From Candidatus Limnocylindrales bacterium (lineage in GTDB: Bacteria; Desulfobacterota; Binatia; UBA1149; CAITLU01), in assembly GCA_035626395.1 (NCBI GenBank), contig DASPNR010000031.1, positions 1 to 64,000 of the forward strand: DNA of 64,000 bases, in the 5' to 3' direction. Below the pieces are notes generated by a model. The model saw only the letters and a list, made by a program, of their open reading frames with translations. It was not told the DNA's origin and made no database searches. Positions 44,860 to 54,105 of the stretch are shown here, one piece after another. The position numbers and the translations under genes are program-made. Numbering within the stretch: position 1 is the stretch's first letter; every line of letters starts with the position of its first letter.

Positions 44860-45420
44860 ATGGCCATTCGACCGGTGATGACGATCGGCAACCCCGTGCT
44901 GCGCAAGGTCGCGCGGGACCTGACGCCCGTGGAAATCCGTTCCGACCAGACGCGCGCGCTGGTCGAGGACATGATCGATACGATGCACCATGAAGAGGGC
45001 ATCGGCATCGCGGCGCCGCAGATCGGCGAGTCCGTGCAGCTGGCGATCATTCAGATCGACGTCGATTCGAACCGCTATCCGGATTCACCGGCTTTCGATC
45101 TGTCGGTCATCATCAATCCGCGCATCCGCGTTCTGGACCGCACCGAGCAAGGCTACTGGGAAGGCTGCCTGTCGGTGCCGAACATGCGCGGAGAAGTGTG
45201 GAGGCCGCGCAAGGTGCGCGTGGACTATCTCGACCTCGACGCGCAGCCTCAGTCGATCGAGGCCGAGGGCTTCCTTGCCACCGTCTTTCAGCACGAGCTC
45301 GATCATCTGCAGGGCGTGCTGTTCCTGGACCGCATACGCGACACCAGAAAGCTCGCCACCATCGACGACTACGCCAGGTATTGGCTGAACAAGCCCGGCG
45401 AGCTCCACATGCCCGATTGA
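44860..45420 (+). CDS. def: Peptide deformylase
   Basis: A 186-residue metallo-peptidase that removes the N-formyl group from nascent proteins. All three motifs are present: GIGIAAPQIG (47-56), EGCLSVP (Cys103 metal ligand) and QHELDHLQG (His145, Glu146, His149). It follows the esterase gene by 30 bp in the same direction. Confidence 0.96.
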   Translation: MAIRPVMTIGNPVLRKVARDLTPVEIRSDQTRALVEDMIDTMHHEEGIGIAAPQIGESVQLAIIQIDVDSNRYPDSPAFDLSVIINPRIRVLDRTEQGYWEGCLSVPNMRGEVWRPRKVRVDYLDLDAQPQSIEAEGFLATVFQHELDHLQGVLFLDRIRDTRKLATIDDYARYWLNKPGELHMPD

Positions 45421-45535
45421 CGGCCGCGCATAGCGCCGCATCCGCGGCGTTGCGCGACTCCTTTCTCAGTGCGACGGGCTTCCAGCGCGGCTCCGCTCGT
45501 TCGGCGCCGCGCGCCTTGCGGCTGCGGCACTCTGC

Positions 45536-45554
45536 GCGGCCTACAAAAGGCCGC
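45536..45554. terminator. Hairpin between convergent def and DoxX genes
   Basis: GCGGCCT-ACAAA-AGGCCGC is a perfect 7-bp stem with a 5-nt loop, in the 158-bp gap between convergent genes. The A-rich loop is followed by a weak T-rich stretch (TTGTTGTTGG). It could serve as a bidirectional terminator; the tail is not strong. Confidence 0.35.
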
Positions 45555-45578
45555 TTGCTGGCTCTTGTTGTTGGCTCG

Positions 45579-45956
45579 TCATGCGCCGCCGCCAATGCTG
45601 AGGCGGCCGTCGCCTCGGGAGGCGAGGTAGAGGAAGACGAAAGCGTAGATGGCCGCCAGCTCGCCGTGGTTCTGGATGGGAAGCAGGCCGTCCTTCTGGT
45701 GCGCCATGAAGTAGCCCACGGCCATCGTGCCGCTGCAGATGAAGGCGGCGATCGAGGTCTGCCAGCCGACCATCACGAGCAGACCGCCGATGAGCTCGAT
45801 GGGGCCGGCGGTCCAGATGATGAACGCCGGCGCCTCGGGCGGCGAGCCCCCGAACATGCCGAACACCTTTTGTGCCCCGTGGCACGCGAACAGGAAGCCG
45901 GTGACGATGCGCAGAAGAGCGTACGTGATGTCAGCGTAGGGTCGCAGGAACTGCAT
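45579..45956 (-). CDS. DoxX-family membrane protein
   Basis: A 125-residue protein with four helices, beginning ITYALLRIVTGFLFACHGAQ KVFGMFGG and containing GPIELIGGLLVMVGWQTSIA and GELAAIYAFVFLYLASRGDG, the standard DoxX/YphA layout. Family members take part in thiol or oxidative-stress redox chemistry in the membrane. It lies 132 bp after the SDR and may be the end of the 46-51 kb operon. Confidence 0.88.
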   Translation of the reverse strand: MQFLRPYADITYALLRIVTGFLFACHGAQKVFGMFGGSPPEAPAFIIWTAGPIELIGGLLVMVGWQTSIAAFICSGTMAVGYFMAHQKDGLLPIQNHGELAAIYAFVFLYLASRGDGRLSIGGGA

Positions 45957-46088
45957 GCTCGAGCTTCTCCTTTCTGTCGAAGAGGTTGCACCCGCGCCTC
46001 GTGCCGGTGAGCACGGAGCAGCGGTGATTGTCCCAGGGCCGGCGCCGCGGGTCCAGCCGGGCGCGGCAGATAGTCGCGCAGCCGCGTG

Positions 46089-46961
46089 TCAGAAGAAACG
46101 TGGCTGCGGGTTCCGGCCCTCCAGGATGCCGTCGACGCGCTCCCGGAAACGCGCGCGGCCGTCCTCCGTCCACGGCAGGATGTAGAAGGCGCCTGCGCGG
46201 ATGCCTTCGAGGGCATGCTCGGCAACCTCTGCCGGCGACGTCGTCTCCAGCTTTCGGCCCATGGCCTCGAACATCTGCCCCAGACTGTCCAGGGTGATGG
46301 CAGGCGCCACCTGCGGGATCTCGCGTTGCAGCTCGCTCGGCCTGTTGCGGGCGGCCGTGAAGATATTGGAAGCAACGATGTGCGGCCCCGGATACAGCAC
46401 ATGAGCGTGAATGGCAGACCCTTGCATGGAGAGCTGCAGATGCAGGCTCTCGGTGATCGCACTGACGGCCGCCTTGGTTGCCGAATAGATCGGCGTCGTG
46501 GGAATCAGGATCAGGCCGCCGTTGCCCGAGGACGTGTTGATGACGTGCCCTTCCTCGCCGTGCGCGACCATGCCGGAAACGAATGCCTTGATGCCGTGGA
46601 TGACGCCCCAGACGTTCACGGCCATGCACCAGCGCCAGTCGTTGAGCGGCAGCTCCCACATCGGGACGTCTTCGTGCGCTCCGACGCCGGCATTGTTGAC
46701 GAGCACGTGAACGTTGCCGAACGTCTCGACGCTGCGGCGCTCCAGCGCCTGCACCGATTCGAACGAGGTGACGTCGGTGCGCACGCCGATCGCTTCGGCG
46801 CCACCCTGGCGCAGCTCGGCGACCGCTGCATCGAGCGCCCCGGCCTCGACGTCGGCAACGACGATCTTCATCCCTTCGCGCGCGAACACGTCGCACAGCG
46901 CGCGGCCGATGCCGCTGGCGCCGCCGGTGACGACGGCCGTCTTGCCCCGCAGATCCTTCAT
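46089..46961 (-). CDS. Short-chain dehydrogenase/reductase
   Basis: A 290-residue classical SDR: TGGASGIG, NNAG, catalytic Ser in INTSSGNGG, and IYSATKAAVSAI (Tyr, Lys). Asp at VVADVEAG favours NAD(H). The last 40 residues (FYILPWTEDGRARFRERVDG) are shared with SDRs of steroid and terpenoid catabolism clusters. Two base pairs separate it from the acetoacetate-decarboxylase-like gene upstream. Confidence 0.87.
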   Translation of the reverse strand: MKDLRGKTAVVTGGASGIGRALCDVFAREGMKIVVADVEAGALDAAVAELRQGGAEAIGVRTDVTSFESVQALERRSVETFGNVHVLVNNAGVGAHEDVPMWELPLNDWRWCMAVNVWGVIHGIKAFVSGMVAHGEEGHVINTSSGNGGLILIPTTPIYSATKAAVSAITESLHLQLSMQGSAIHAHVLYPGPHIVASNIFTAARNRPSELQREIPQVAPAITLDSLGQMFEAMGRKLETTSPAEVAEHALEGIRAGAFYILPWTEDGRARFRERVDGILEGRNPQPRFF

Positions 46962-46963
46962 CC

Positions 46964-47761
46964 TCAGATCTCGATGCCGTCGCCGGAGGTGTCGTCGTAT
47001 CGCTGGTGCAGGAAGGGCGCCAGCCAGTCGCCGGGCACGCTGCGCAGCACCTTTCCGTTGCTCTGCGCCGTGCCTTCCTCGTACTCGGCCAGCAGCAGGC
47101 GCCGCACGGGAACGTCGGCCACCGGATCGAAAGGAGAATCGTAGAGCTTCAGGGCGGCGCCCTCGAGCCGCCAGGCGTTCTTATGCTCGTGACGCCATTC
47201 CAGGCGCACCAGCAGCGGGTCGGCATCGAAGGCCTTGCTCTTCTCGCACGAGGGCATGGCCTTGTAGCAGTAGCCGTGCTCGACGAACTGGCGCGGGCCG
47301 ATTTCGGCGCCGATCCTGCCGAGGCCTTCCAGATAGGTGATGCCCATTCGAGTAACCTCGCTGGACACCCGGTCGCCCTCCTTCTTGAACTCGATCTGCG
47401 CGATCTTCTTGGGTTCGCCGTACGTCTCGCGCCCCGGCACCACCGCCTGCTCGGTCGTCATCGGCATCGTCACCAGGTAGATGCCTTCGACGCCTTCGTA
47501 GCTGGCACGCACGCCGAAGATGGCCGAGCCGATCTCGAACGTGAAGTCGGGGGACAGGTGGATCGCGACGTTGGAGAACGTCACGCACATCTGCGGCTCC
47601 GGCCCCACTTCCAGCGGTTTGGGAACGAGCGCGCGTGCGATGGCCGCATCGGTCTCGTAGACGAAGCGCAACGACCGCACGGTGCTGGCCAGGAACTCGG
47701 GGTTGGCGTTGCGAGCCTTCTCGACCTGCTCGGGCGTCTTGACGTAGCGCAGCTTGGCCAT
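46964..47761 (-). CDS. Acetoacetate decarboxylase-family protein
   Basis: A 265-residue beta-barrel protein of the ADC superfamily. The catalytic-type Lys region is present: VVPGRETYGEPKKIAQIEFK, with adjacent Glu/Arg. Upstream TYLVTMPMTT and a C-terminal region with VPVRRLLLAEYEEG complete the fold. True acetoacetate decarboxylases and relatives that act on other oxo acids or as hydratases/aldolases share this scaffold. Within a Rieske/amidohydrolase/SDR operon, a ring-cleavage product is the more likely substrate. Confidence 0.82.
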   Translation of the reverse strand: MAKLRYVKTPEQVEKARNANPEFLASTVRSLRFVYETDAAIARALVPKPLEVGPEPQMCVTFSNVAIHLSPDFTFEIGSAIFGVRASYEGVEGIYLVTMPMTTEQAVVPGRETYGEPKKIAQIEFKKEGDRVSSEVTRMGITYLEGLGRIGAEIGPRQFVEHGYCYKAMPSCEKSKAFDADPLLVRLEWRHEHKNAWRLEGAALKLYDSPFDPVADVPVRRLLLAEYEEGTAQSNGKVLRSVPGDWLAPFLHQRYDDTSGDGIEI

Positions 47762-47789
47762 GGCATTCTCCTTGTGGCGGGCGGCACGC

Positions 47790-49010
47790 TCAGGCGGCCG
47801 CGGCGTTTCGGAACAAGCGTTTTTCTGGGCCGATCTCGCCCGCGATCTCCTGCAGCGCCGCTTCGTCGAGACCGTAGAAGCGCACCGCGTTTCCGCCGAG
47901 CATCGCCTCGATCTCCGCCTCCGGGAGGCCGGCGAATGTCTCGAGCATCTGGTTGCGCGTGTGCGGCCATGAGCCTTCGGGGTGAGGATAGTCGCTGCCC
48001 CACATGATGTTGTGCAGGCCGATGGCATGTCGCAGCTCGGCTTCTCGGCGCGGCATGCACGAGGCGCCCATCGCCACGTTCCGCGCGAAGTACTCGCTCG
48101 GCTTCATCGAAAGGTGGCTGCGGTAGTCGCCGAGCTTGGCGGAGTAATGCGTTTCCTCGTAGCGCTGATCCAGAAGCGTCAGGTATTCGGGCACCCAGAT
48201 CGTGGTGCCCTCGGTGACGGCCACGCGCAGGCGCGGATGGCGCTCGAAGACGCCGCCCCAGATCAGGAAAGTCAGCGGGCGCGCGCACCACCACACCACC
48301 TCGGAAATGTAGATGCCCATGGCGCCGGGACGATGGACGCCGTCGGGCGAGGCGATGGGGCCGAAGGCGTCTTCCATGGGTGCGGCACCGCTGTGGAAGT
48401 GCACGACGACCTCGTTGTCCTCGCACGCCGACCACAGCGGGTCGTACTTGGGATGATGGTAGGCGTCCAGGCGTCCCCACAGGCACGGCAGCAGCACGCC
48501 GCCGAGCCCGTTGTCGCGTGCCCATTCCACCTCGCGCACGGCTTCCTCCACGCTCCATAGTGCCGGACACAGCGCGACGCCGACGCGCCGCTTGGGCGCC
48601 ATCGCCACCAGCTCGGCCAGCCACCGGTTGTGCGCGCGCGCTCCGGCCCACTGGAGCTCAGGCACGATGCGTTCCTCGACGGGCAGCGAGAGGCCGGCGC
48701 CGAATGGCGGCGTATTCATCTCGGTGATGCCGTCGGGGAAGATGACCTCGGCGGCGATGCCGTCGGCGTCGAGCACGCGCAGCCGCGTGTCGTGGTCCCA
48801 CGCGCCCGCCAGATCGTCTTCGCGGCCGATGCGCCACTGCGCGTTGATGTCGGCGATGAGGAACATCTTCGACATCCGCTGCATTTCCGAGATCTGGATC
48901 GGCAGCGCCTGGTCGAACAGCTCACGGTACTGCGGATCGAGATAGTCGCGATACTGCTCCGGCGGCAACCCGGCATGACAATCCGACGACACCACAACAT
49001 GACGATCCAT
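47790..49010 (-). CDS. Amidohydrolase-2 family metal-dependent hydrolase
   Basis: A 406-residue amidohydrolase. Metal motif near the start is VVVSSDCHAGLPPEQYRDYL, then VVVHFHSGAAP, TEGTTIWVPEYL and HNIMWGSDYPHPEGSWP (Asp of the final strand). The family includes the non-oxidative decarboxylases and ring hydrolases of aromatic and steroid catabolism. ATG 49010 follows AGGGGA. It lies in the operon between the Rieske oxygenase and the ADC-like gene. Confidence 0.87.
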   Translation of the reverse strand: MDRHVVVSSDCHAGLPPEQYRDYLDPQYRELFDQALPIQISEMQRMSKMFLIADINAQWRIGREDDLAGAWDHDTRLRVLDADGIAAEVIFPDGITEMNTPPFGAGLSLPVEERIVPELQWAGARAHNRWLAELVAMAPKRRVGVALCPALWSVEEAVREVEWARDNGLGGVLLPCLWGRLDAYHHPKYDPLWSACEDNEVVVHFHSGAAPMEDAFGPIASPDGVHRPGAMGIYISEVVWWCARPLTFLIWGGVFERHPRLRVAVTEGTTIWVPEYLTLLDQRYEETHYSAKLGDYRSHLSMKPSEYFARNVAMGASCMPRREAELRHAIGLHNIMWGSDYPHPEGSWPHTRNQMLETFAGLPEAEIEAMLGGNAVRFYGLDEAALQEIAGEIGPEKRLFRNAAAA

Positions 49011-49100
49011 GACAGTCCCCTGGGTCAGGTCTTGCATTCGAGCATCTCGTTGCGGCGCATCACCTCGGTCACGCGCCGCGCCAGCCACGCGGGCCGAACG

Positions 49101-50060
49101 TCAGGCCGCGGGCGTCGTGTAAAACTGCTTCACCCAGTGGCGAAACTCGGACAGGAACGTGTCGGCCTCGCACAGCACGGGGCGCGCGCGGTGCACCTTG
49201 TTGGACCAGATGCGAAGGTCCTGCATGACGCCGCTGGTCAGGCCGTTCATGAAGTCCTCGCCGGCCAGATCGACCATGTTGTTGGTCGCGGTCAGCAGCC
49301 AGCGCGAGTGCGTCCGTTCCGCAGAGATCGGCGTGGTCGAAGAAAACATCAGCAGCCCGGCGTCGGGAATCCCTTCGGTGCGCACTGCCGACAGGCCGAT
49401 GCCCCAGGAATCGCGCACGAGCTGCGTCCTGAAGGTGCCCATCGGCGTCACGCGCTCGGTGACGCTGCTGATCCGGTAGGCGCGCCCGTCCTCGGAATAG
49501 GAGATGTCCGAGGGCAGCGGTTCCATGGCTCCGTGCACGTACTGGAAGTGCACCGGGTCGTTGTTGTTCTCGTGCATGTCCTGCACGTGCACCGGCACCT
49601 CGAGCTCGAACGTGCGCGGCTCCGACCAGTCGGGATCGCCGATCTCGGGCAGCAGCGGAAAATCCCACTGCGGCGGCAGCGCCTGGTCGTGGTGCCAGAC
49701 GAAGATCATCCCGTTCTTCTCCTGCACCGGCCACGCCCGCACTGCGGCCTTCGCGGGAATGCGATCGCAGTAGGGAATGGAGACGCAGCGGCCGCTCTCT
49801 CCGTCGAAGGTCCAGCCGTGGAACGGGCATCGCACCGCATCGCCGACCACGCGTCCGCCTTCACCGAGATGTGCGCCGAGGTGCACGCAGTAGGCATCGA
49901 CCACGCGCGCCTGGCCCGAGCGCGTGCGGAACAGCACGAGATCCTCGTCGAAGTAGTGGATCGACCGGACCTGTCCGGCAATGAGCTCCTTCGACCACGC
50001 CACTGCGAACCAGCCGTTGGGGATGGGAAGGCGTGTGTGCTCGAGATCGCGTCTTGCCAT
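49101..50060 (-). CDS. Rieske non-heme iron oxygenase, KshA/Neverland-like
   Basis: A 319-residue terminal oxygenase. Rieske [2Fe-2S] ligands: Cys58, His60 (CVHLGAHLG) and Cys78, His81 (RCPFHGWTFD). Mononuclear iron site: NNNDPVHFQYVHG (Asp/His/His). The NGWFAVAWSKEL start and overall length match the 3-ketosteroid 9-alpha-hydroxylase/cholesterol desaturase branch. It needs a reductase encoded elsewhere. Two bp downstream of the TetR gene, so regulation by that TetR is likely. Confidence 0.9.
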   Translation of the reverse strand: MARRDLEHTRLPIPNGWFAVAWSKELIAGQVRSIHYFDEDLVLFRTRSGQARVVDAYCVHLGAHLGEGGRVVGDAVRCPFHGWTFDGESGRCVSIPYCDRIPAKAAVRAWPVQEKNGMIFVWHHDQALPPQWDFPLLPEIGDPDWSEPRTFELEVPVHVQDMHENNNDPVHFQYVHGAMEPLPSDISYSEDGRAYRISSVTERVTPMGTFRTQLVRDSWGIGLSAVRTEGIPDAGLLMFSSTTPISAERTHSRWLLTATNNMVDLAGEDFMNGLTSGVMQDLRIWSNKVHRARPVLCEADTFLSEFRHWVKQFYTTPAA

Positions 50061-50062
50061 CG

Positions 50063-50689
50063 TCAGGTCTCCTCGGGCCGCGGCGAGAGCGCATCCGCGA
50101 GAAATCTGGCGGCGGCGCGCGCGCGGCGCGCGATCGGATAGTCGTCGAGGTTGGCCCAGTCGAACATCAGCACGTAGTAGGCGCCGAGGATCATCTCGGT
50201 CAGCGTCTGCACGCTGTGCCGCCGCGTGACGTCACCGGCCTTGACGCCGTCTCGGACCAGCGCGCCGAACGCTTCGTGCAGCCGGCGTGCATGCTCGGGC
50301 TCCTGCGGCGACTGCTGCGCCGCGTGAATGATCTCGGTGAGCACGTCGCGCTGCATCGGCCCGGCCTCGCCGGCGCGCTGGGCGATGCTGTCGAAGAAGC
50401 GCAGCAGCCGCTCGCTGGTGGTGCGGCCCTGCCTGCGGGCAGCTTCGATGTCGTCGAGGAGGAACTGGATGGAGGCCGCGGCCAGCGCCTTGACCACGTC
50501 CTGCTTGGTCGGGAAGTGATTGAAGAACGTCTTGTGCGCGACGTCGGCCTGCTCGCAGATGTCGGCAACGGTGGTGGCCTGCACGCCCTTGGTCTCGAAC
50601 AGAACGCGGGCGGCCTCGACGATGCGAGAGCGCACTTCGAGCTTGCGGCGCTCGCGGCGGGTCGGGGTCAGGGCAGCGGCGGTGGACAC
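50063..50689 (-). CDS. TetR-family regulator of the Rieske operon
   Basis: A 208-residue regulator. The HTH is TTVADICEQADVAHKTFFNH then FPTKQDVVKAL; the rest is a helical ligand domain. GTG 50689. As first gene of the operon it most likely represses its own promoter; two palindromes lie in the upstream gap (50704-50742). Confidence 0.88.
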   Translation of the reverse strand: MSTAAALTPTRRERRKLEVRSRIVEAARVLFETKGVQATTVADICEQADVAHKTFFNHFPTKQDVVKALAAASIQFLLDDIEAARRQGRTTSERLLRFFDSIAQRAGEAGPMQRDVLTEIIHAAQQSPQEPEHARRLHEAFGALVRDGVKAGDVTRRHSVQTLTEMILGAYYVLMFDWANLDDYPIARRARAAARFLADALSPRPEET

Positions 50690-50703
50690 GGGCCGACCGT
50701 ACG

Positions 50704-50742
50704 CCTGTTTACAGGATCATGCAAGAGTATACTGGCGGTATA
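50704..50742. promoter_or_regulatory. Two palindromes in the TetR/SnoaL divergent promoter region
   Basis: CCTGT-TT-ACAGG (50704-50715) and TATAC-TGGCG-GTATA (50728-50742) are perfect inverted repeats, 15 to 53 bp upstream of the TetR start, in the gap between divergent tetR and SnoaL-like genes. Either may be the TetR operator; the AT-rich one also overlaps a possible -10 element. Confidence 0.5.
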
Positions 50743-50817
50743 TTTTCCTTCACCGCGGCGTGCCGTGATTGCACGCCACCGCTTCCCGGCCCGGCCGCGC
50801 CTCAGTAGGATCGCGCA

Positions 50818-51225
50818 ATGGCCGATACACCCGCGGAAATTCTCGAGCTGGCGCAGCGGTTCTTCGCCGCGATCGAAGCCGGCGACGTCGATGCCGTCCG
50901 TGCCGGCTACGCGCCCGGCGCCGTCGTCTGGCACAACCACGATCTGGTCGAGCAGTCGGTGGACGAGAACCTTGCGACGCTCGCCGCGTTCATTGCGGCC
51001 AGCCGACAGCGCAGCTACGCCGTCACGCTGCGACAGGCGTTCGCGGGCGGCTTCGTGCAGGAGCACGTGCTGACGGCCATCTCCCACGCTGGGAAGGCTT
51101 TCGAGTTGCCGGCCTGCATCGTCTGCAGGGTTCAGAACGGCCGCATCACGCGACTGGACGAATACTTCGACTCGGCGCAGGTGCACGCGCTCATCGACGG
51201 CCTCAGCCGCGGCGTGCAGGCGTAG
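50818..51225 (+). CDS. SnoaL-like / NTF2-fold protein
   Basis: A 135-residue NTF2-fold protein: AQRFFAAIEAGDVDAVRAGY, APGAVVWHNHDLVEQ and CRVQNGRITRLDEYFDSAQV. The WHNHD and LDEYFDS elements are typical of SnoaL-like ketosteroid-isomerase relatives. Divergent from the TetR/Rieske operon and probably under the same control. Confidence 0.8.
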   Translation: MADTPAEILELAQRFFAAIEAGDVDAVRAGYAPGAVVWHNHDLVEQSVDENLATLAAFIAASRQRSYAVTLRQAFAGGFVQEHVLTAISHAGKAFELPACIVCRVQNGRITRLDEYFDSAQVHALIDGLSRGVQA

Positions 51226-51370
51226 CGGCGGGGCGGCTCCGCCGAAGGATCAGCAGCCGACGAACTCGTTTGACGCCGCCGTGCCGCTTCCGCGCGCCCG
51301 ATCGCCCGCGCTGCGCTGCCGCGATGGCGGAAGATCGTCGCGAGTCCCGCCTATCCGGCACACCGCTCCC

Positions 51371-53029
51371 TCAGCGGCTGACCGTCACCGTGTACTGAGC
51401 GCAACTCGGCTTGCCTTCACCAACGCGGTACACGCGGAAGAAGATCGTCGAAGGCCAGGGGACCGGCGTGCACGTCGGGCAGCTGTACTGCGTGTCGGTC
51501 GTTCCCGAGCCACCGCCCGTCCAGCACGTCGACTGCGCCGGACCTGCGCAGCTCGTGAACAGCTCCAGGCGGAAGGAGCCCGTGGCGTCGCCGGAAATGC
51601 GTACCCGCGGAGTGCCTGCGCCGCACACTTCGCCGAATCTGGCGACGTACCAGTCGCTGTCACCAAACTGCAGCGTGTTGCCGCTCACGTTCACCGAGGC
51701 TCCAGCGGAGATGGTTCCGAGGTCGGTCGCCGCGCTGCACGCGGCTCCGCCGCCCTGGTTGGTGCAGTTGATATCGAAGGTGGCGGAGATGGACTTGTTC
51801 GAATCGACCGTCACGTTGCAGGTGTTGCCGGCGGTCGAGGCGCAGCCCGAGCTCCAGCCCGCGAAGACCGAGTCTGCGTCTCGTGGCGTGGCCGTGAGTG
51901 TCAGCGTCGAATTGATGACGTACGCCTCGCTGCACGCGGAGGCCGTCGAGTTTGCGTACCCGCAGTTGATGGGCGTCGTACCGGGAATGCTGGAGCTCGT
52001 CACGGTGCCCTGGCCGCTGCCGGCCGCGGCGACGGCGGTGAGGGTGCGGTACACTCGCGCAAAGCTCGCGGTGACGTTCACCGGGCCGCCGAGGTTCGCG
52101 ATGGTGCAGGTGTTCCCGCTTGGCGATGGACAGTTGGCCCAACCCGAAAAGGCCGAGGTGCTGTCCGCCGTCGCTGTCAGCACCACGTTCGACGACTCCA
52201 CGAATTGAGCCGAGCAGGTCGATCCGGCGCTGCAGCCGTCGATGCCCGTCGGCGTGGACGAAATGCTTCCGCCTCCAGGTTGGGTCGGCGGGTACGTGCC
52301 GGGCAGCGAGCTCGTGACGGACACGGTGTAGTAGGCGGGCGGCGTCGTGGTCGACGTGGACGGGAGAGTGGTGGTGGGAGTTTCGGCTACGGTCGTGGTT
52401 GGAGGTTCGATTACGGTGGTGGAGGGAGCTCCGGTTACCGTGGTGGTGGTGGTCGGCGCCTCGTTGCTGGGACAAGCGTCGGGCGCTGGAGCCGCCCTCC
52501 GCTTGAAGATCTCCGTCTGGTCACCCTTGGCCGTTCCACCAAACTCGGCGCAGTACCTCTTCGGACCCGTGCCCACAGACAAGATCACTCCGAGGTTGCC
52601 CTGAAACGGCAATGCGAAGCCGACATCGCCGCCCCTACAAAACGCCTTCACCACCTTCGCTGTCACGAGCACGAGTTTGCATGGGTCGCCGGGTTCGCCC
52701 GCGCCCTTGTACCTGTAGCCGTTCACGTCGCCAGGCGAACCGATCCGCTTCCAGCCAGCGCCCGCCGGAAGCGTGAAGGTGAAGTCGCCGTCAGGACGTA
52801 GAGCGGTGTCGAAAAAGCGCAGCGTCGCGCCATTGGTCACCGGGTCGTTCGAGGGGTCGGGCAGCTCAAACCGTGCCGGCCTCACGGGCTTGGCGACGAA
52901 CTTCGCAATCGTGGCGGGCTCGACTACCGCTACCTTGCCGGGCATCAGCTCATCGGGCTCCGTGACGGCCATCGAGCTCGAAGCCGACATCAACACGGCC
53001 AACGCGATCGCGGCAGATCTGGGTGCCAT
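51371..53029 (-). CDS. Secreted protein with Thr-rich linker and InlB-like repeats
   Basis: A 552-residue exported protein. Signal peptide (AAIALAVLMSASSSMA), an N-terminal beta domain with FTFTLPAGAGWKRIGSPGDV, then a Thr/Pro-rich linker (about residues 195-235), and two to three divergent Listeria/InlB-type repeats (VVLTATADSTSAFSGWANCP; LTLTATPRDADSVFAGWSSG). The C-terminal 120 residues hold a further beta module with paired Cys (CWTGGG, SCPTCTP). ATG 53029 is preceded by GGGAGGAG. Adhesion or surface binding is inferred from the architecture. Confidence 0.75.
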   Translation of the reverse strand: MAPRSAAIALAVLMSASSSMAVTEPDELMPGKVAVVEPATIAKFVAKPVRPARFELPDPSNDPVTNGATLRFFDTALRPDGDFTFTLPAGAGWKRIGSPGDVNGYRYKGAGEPGDPCKLVLVTAKVVKAFCRGGDVGFALPFQGNLGVILSVGTGPKRYCAEFGGTAKGDQTEIFKRRAAPAPDACPSNEAPTTTTTVTGAPSTTVIEPPTTTVAETPTTTLPSTSTTTPPAYYTVSVTSSLPGTYPPTQPGGGSISSTPTGIDGCSAGSTCSAQFVESSNVVLTATADSTSAFSGWANCPSPSGNTCTIANLGGPVNVTASFARVYRTLTAVAAAGSGQGTVTSSSIPGTTPINCGYANSTASACSEAYVINSTLTLTATPRDADSVFAGWSSGCASTAGNTCNVTVDSNKSISATFDINCTNQGGGAACSAATDLGTISAGASVNVSGNTLQFGDSDWYVARFGEVCGAGTPRVRISGDATGSFRLELFTSCAGPAQSTCWTGGGSGTTDTQYSCPTCTPVPWPSTIFFRVYRVGEGKPSCAQYTVTVSR

Positions 53030-53202
53030 TGCGCATCTCCTCCCTTGGAGCAGGCGCCCCAACACGACGGACGTTAGCAGGCAGGATGCCGAGAGGTAGA
53101 GAGTCTGCCTACCCTGAATCTGATCGGGCTGAGGTCGAATGCGGAGCAGCCGGGAGGTTCCGGCGCATTGGCGTCACGGGGCGACGCTCCAGCACACCCG
53201 CG

Positions 53203-54048
53203 TTAGTCTTCGTAGACCGGCGGCCGTCCTTCGCGGCGAGCGCGAATCGCTTCGTCCAGGTTCTGCGTCGTCATCCGCACCAGCAACTGGTTGCGGTTCT
53301 CCAGATCGATTGCCGCCTGCAGGCTGCCGGTTTCGAGATTGGCCCACAGCACTTCCTTGGTCATCGCCAGGCCGTGCGGGCTGTAGCCGCACATCTGCTC
53401 GGCCAGCTCGAAGCACGCCGGCAGCAGCTCGGCGTCCTCCACGACTCGCGACACCAGGCCGATCCGCTCGGCTTCCTGCGCGCCCATCTCGCGCCCGGAC
53501 AGGATCAGCTCGCTGGCTCGCGAGGCACCGATCAGCCGCGGCAGCAGGTAGCTGACGCCGCACTCGGTGCCGGTCAGGCCGTTGTTGATGCCGGCGCCGC
53601 GAAAGCTGGCCGACCGGGCGGCGATGCGAATGTCCGCGCCCAGCGGCAGGCACATCCCGCCGCCGTAGGCCGGCCCGTTGATCGCGCAGATCAGCGGCTG
53701 CGGGATCGCCCGCATCGCCGGTACCACGTCCGACATGAACGCCATGGCGCGCGTGGCGATGCGCGAGACCGGAAGGTTCTCGCTGCCGGGCGGCATACCG
53801 ACGTCGGTCAGATCCATCCCCGAGCAGAACCCGCGCCCCGAGCCGGTCAGAACGGCGACCCAGCAATCGTTGTCGTTGGCGACCTCCTGGAGCGCCGCGT
53901 ACAGCGACCCCACGAGATCGAAGGACATCGCGTTGAGGCGCTCGGGGTTGTTGAGCGTGATGGTGCGAACGTGCGGGCGCGGCGCCTCGATGCGAACGAA
54001 CGGCTCGCCGTCGCTTCGAGTGCGCATGAAATGGCGGGTGTGATTCAT
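53203..54048 (-). CDS. Enoyl-CoA hydratase/isomerase family protein
   Basis: A 281-residue crotonase-fold enzyme. Oxyanion-hole elements: TGSGRGFCSGMDLTDVG and INGPAYGGGMCLPLGADIRI; active-site loop GLTGTECGVSYLLPRLIG (Glu). It acts in beta-oxidation-like steps, as hydratase or isomerase. A 540-bp structured non-coding region lies upstream. Confidence 0.88.
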   Translation of the reverse strand: MNHTRHFMRTRSDGEPFVRIEAPRPHVRTITLNNPERLNAMSFDLVGSLYAALQEVANDNDCWVAVLTGSGRGFCSGMDLTDVGMPPGSENLPVSRIATRAMAFMSDVVPAMRAIPQPLICAINGPAYGGGMCLPLGADIRIAARSASFRGAGINNGLTGTECGVSYLLPRLIGASRASELILSGREMGAQEAERIGLVSRVVEDAELLPACFELAEQMCGYSPHGLAMTKEVLWANLETGSLQAAIDLENRNQLLVRMTTQNLDEAIRARREGRPPVYED

Positions 54049-54105
54049 CGCGCGCTGCCTCGAACGCGCTCGCGACAAAGTCCAACGCTCGCAACCGAAA
54101 CGATG

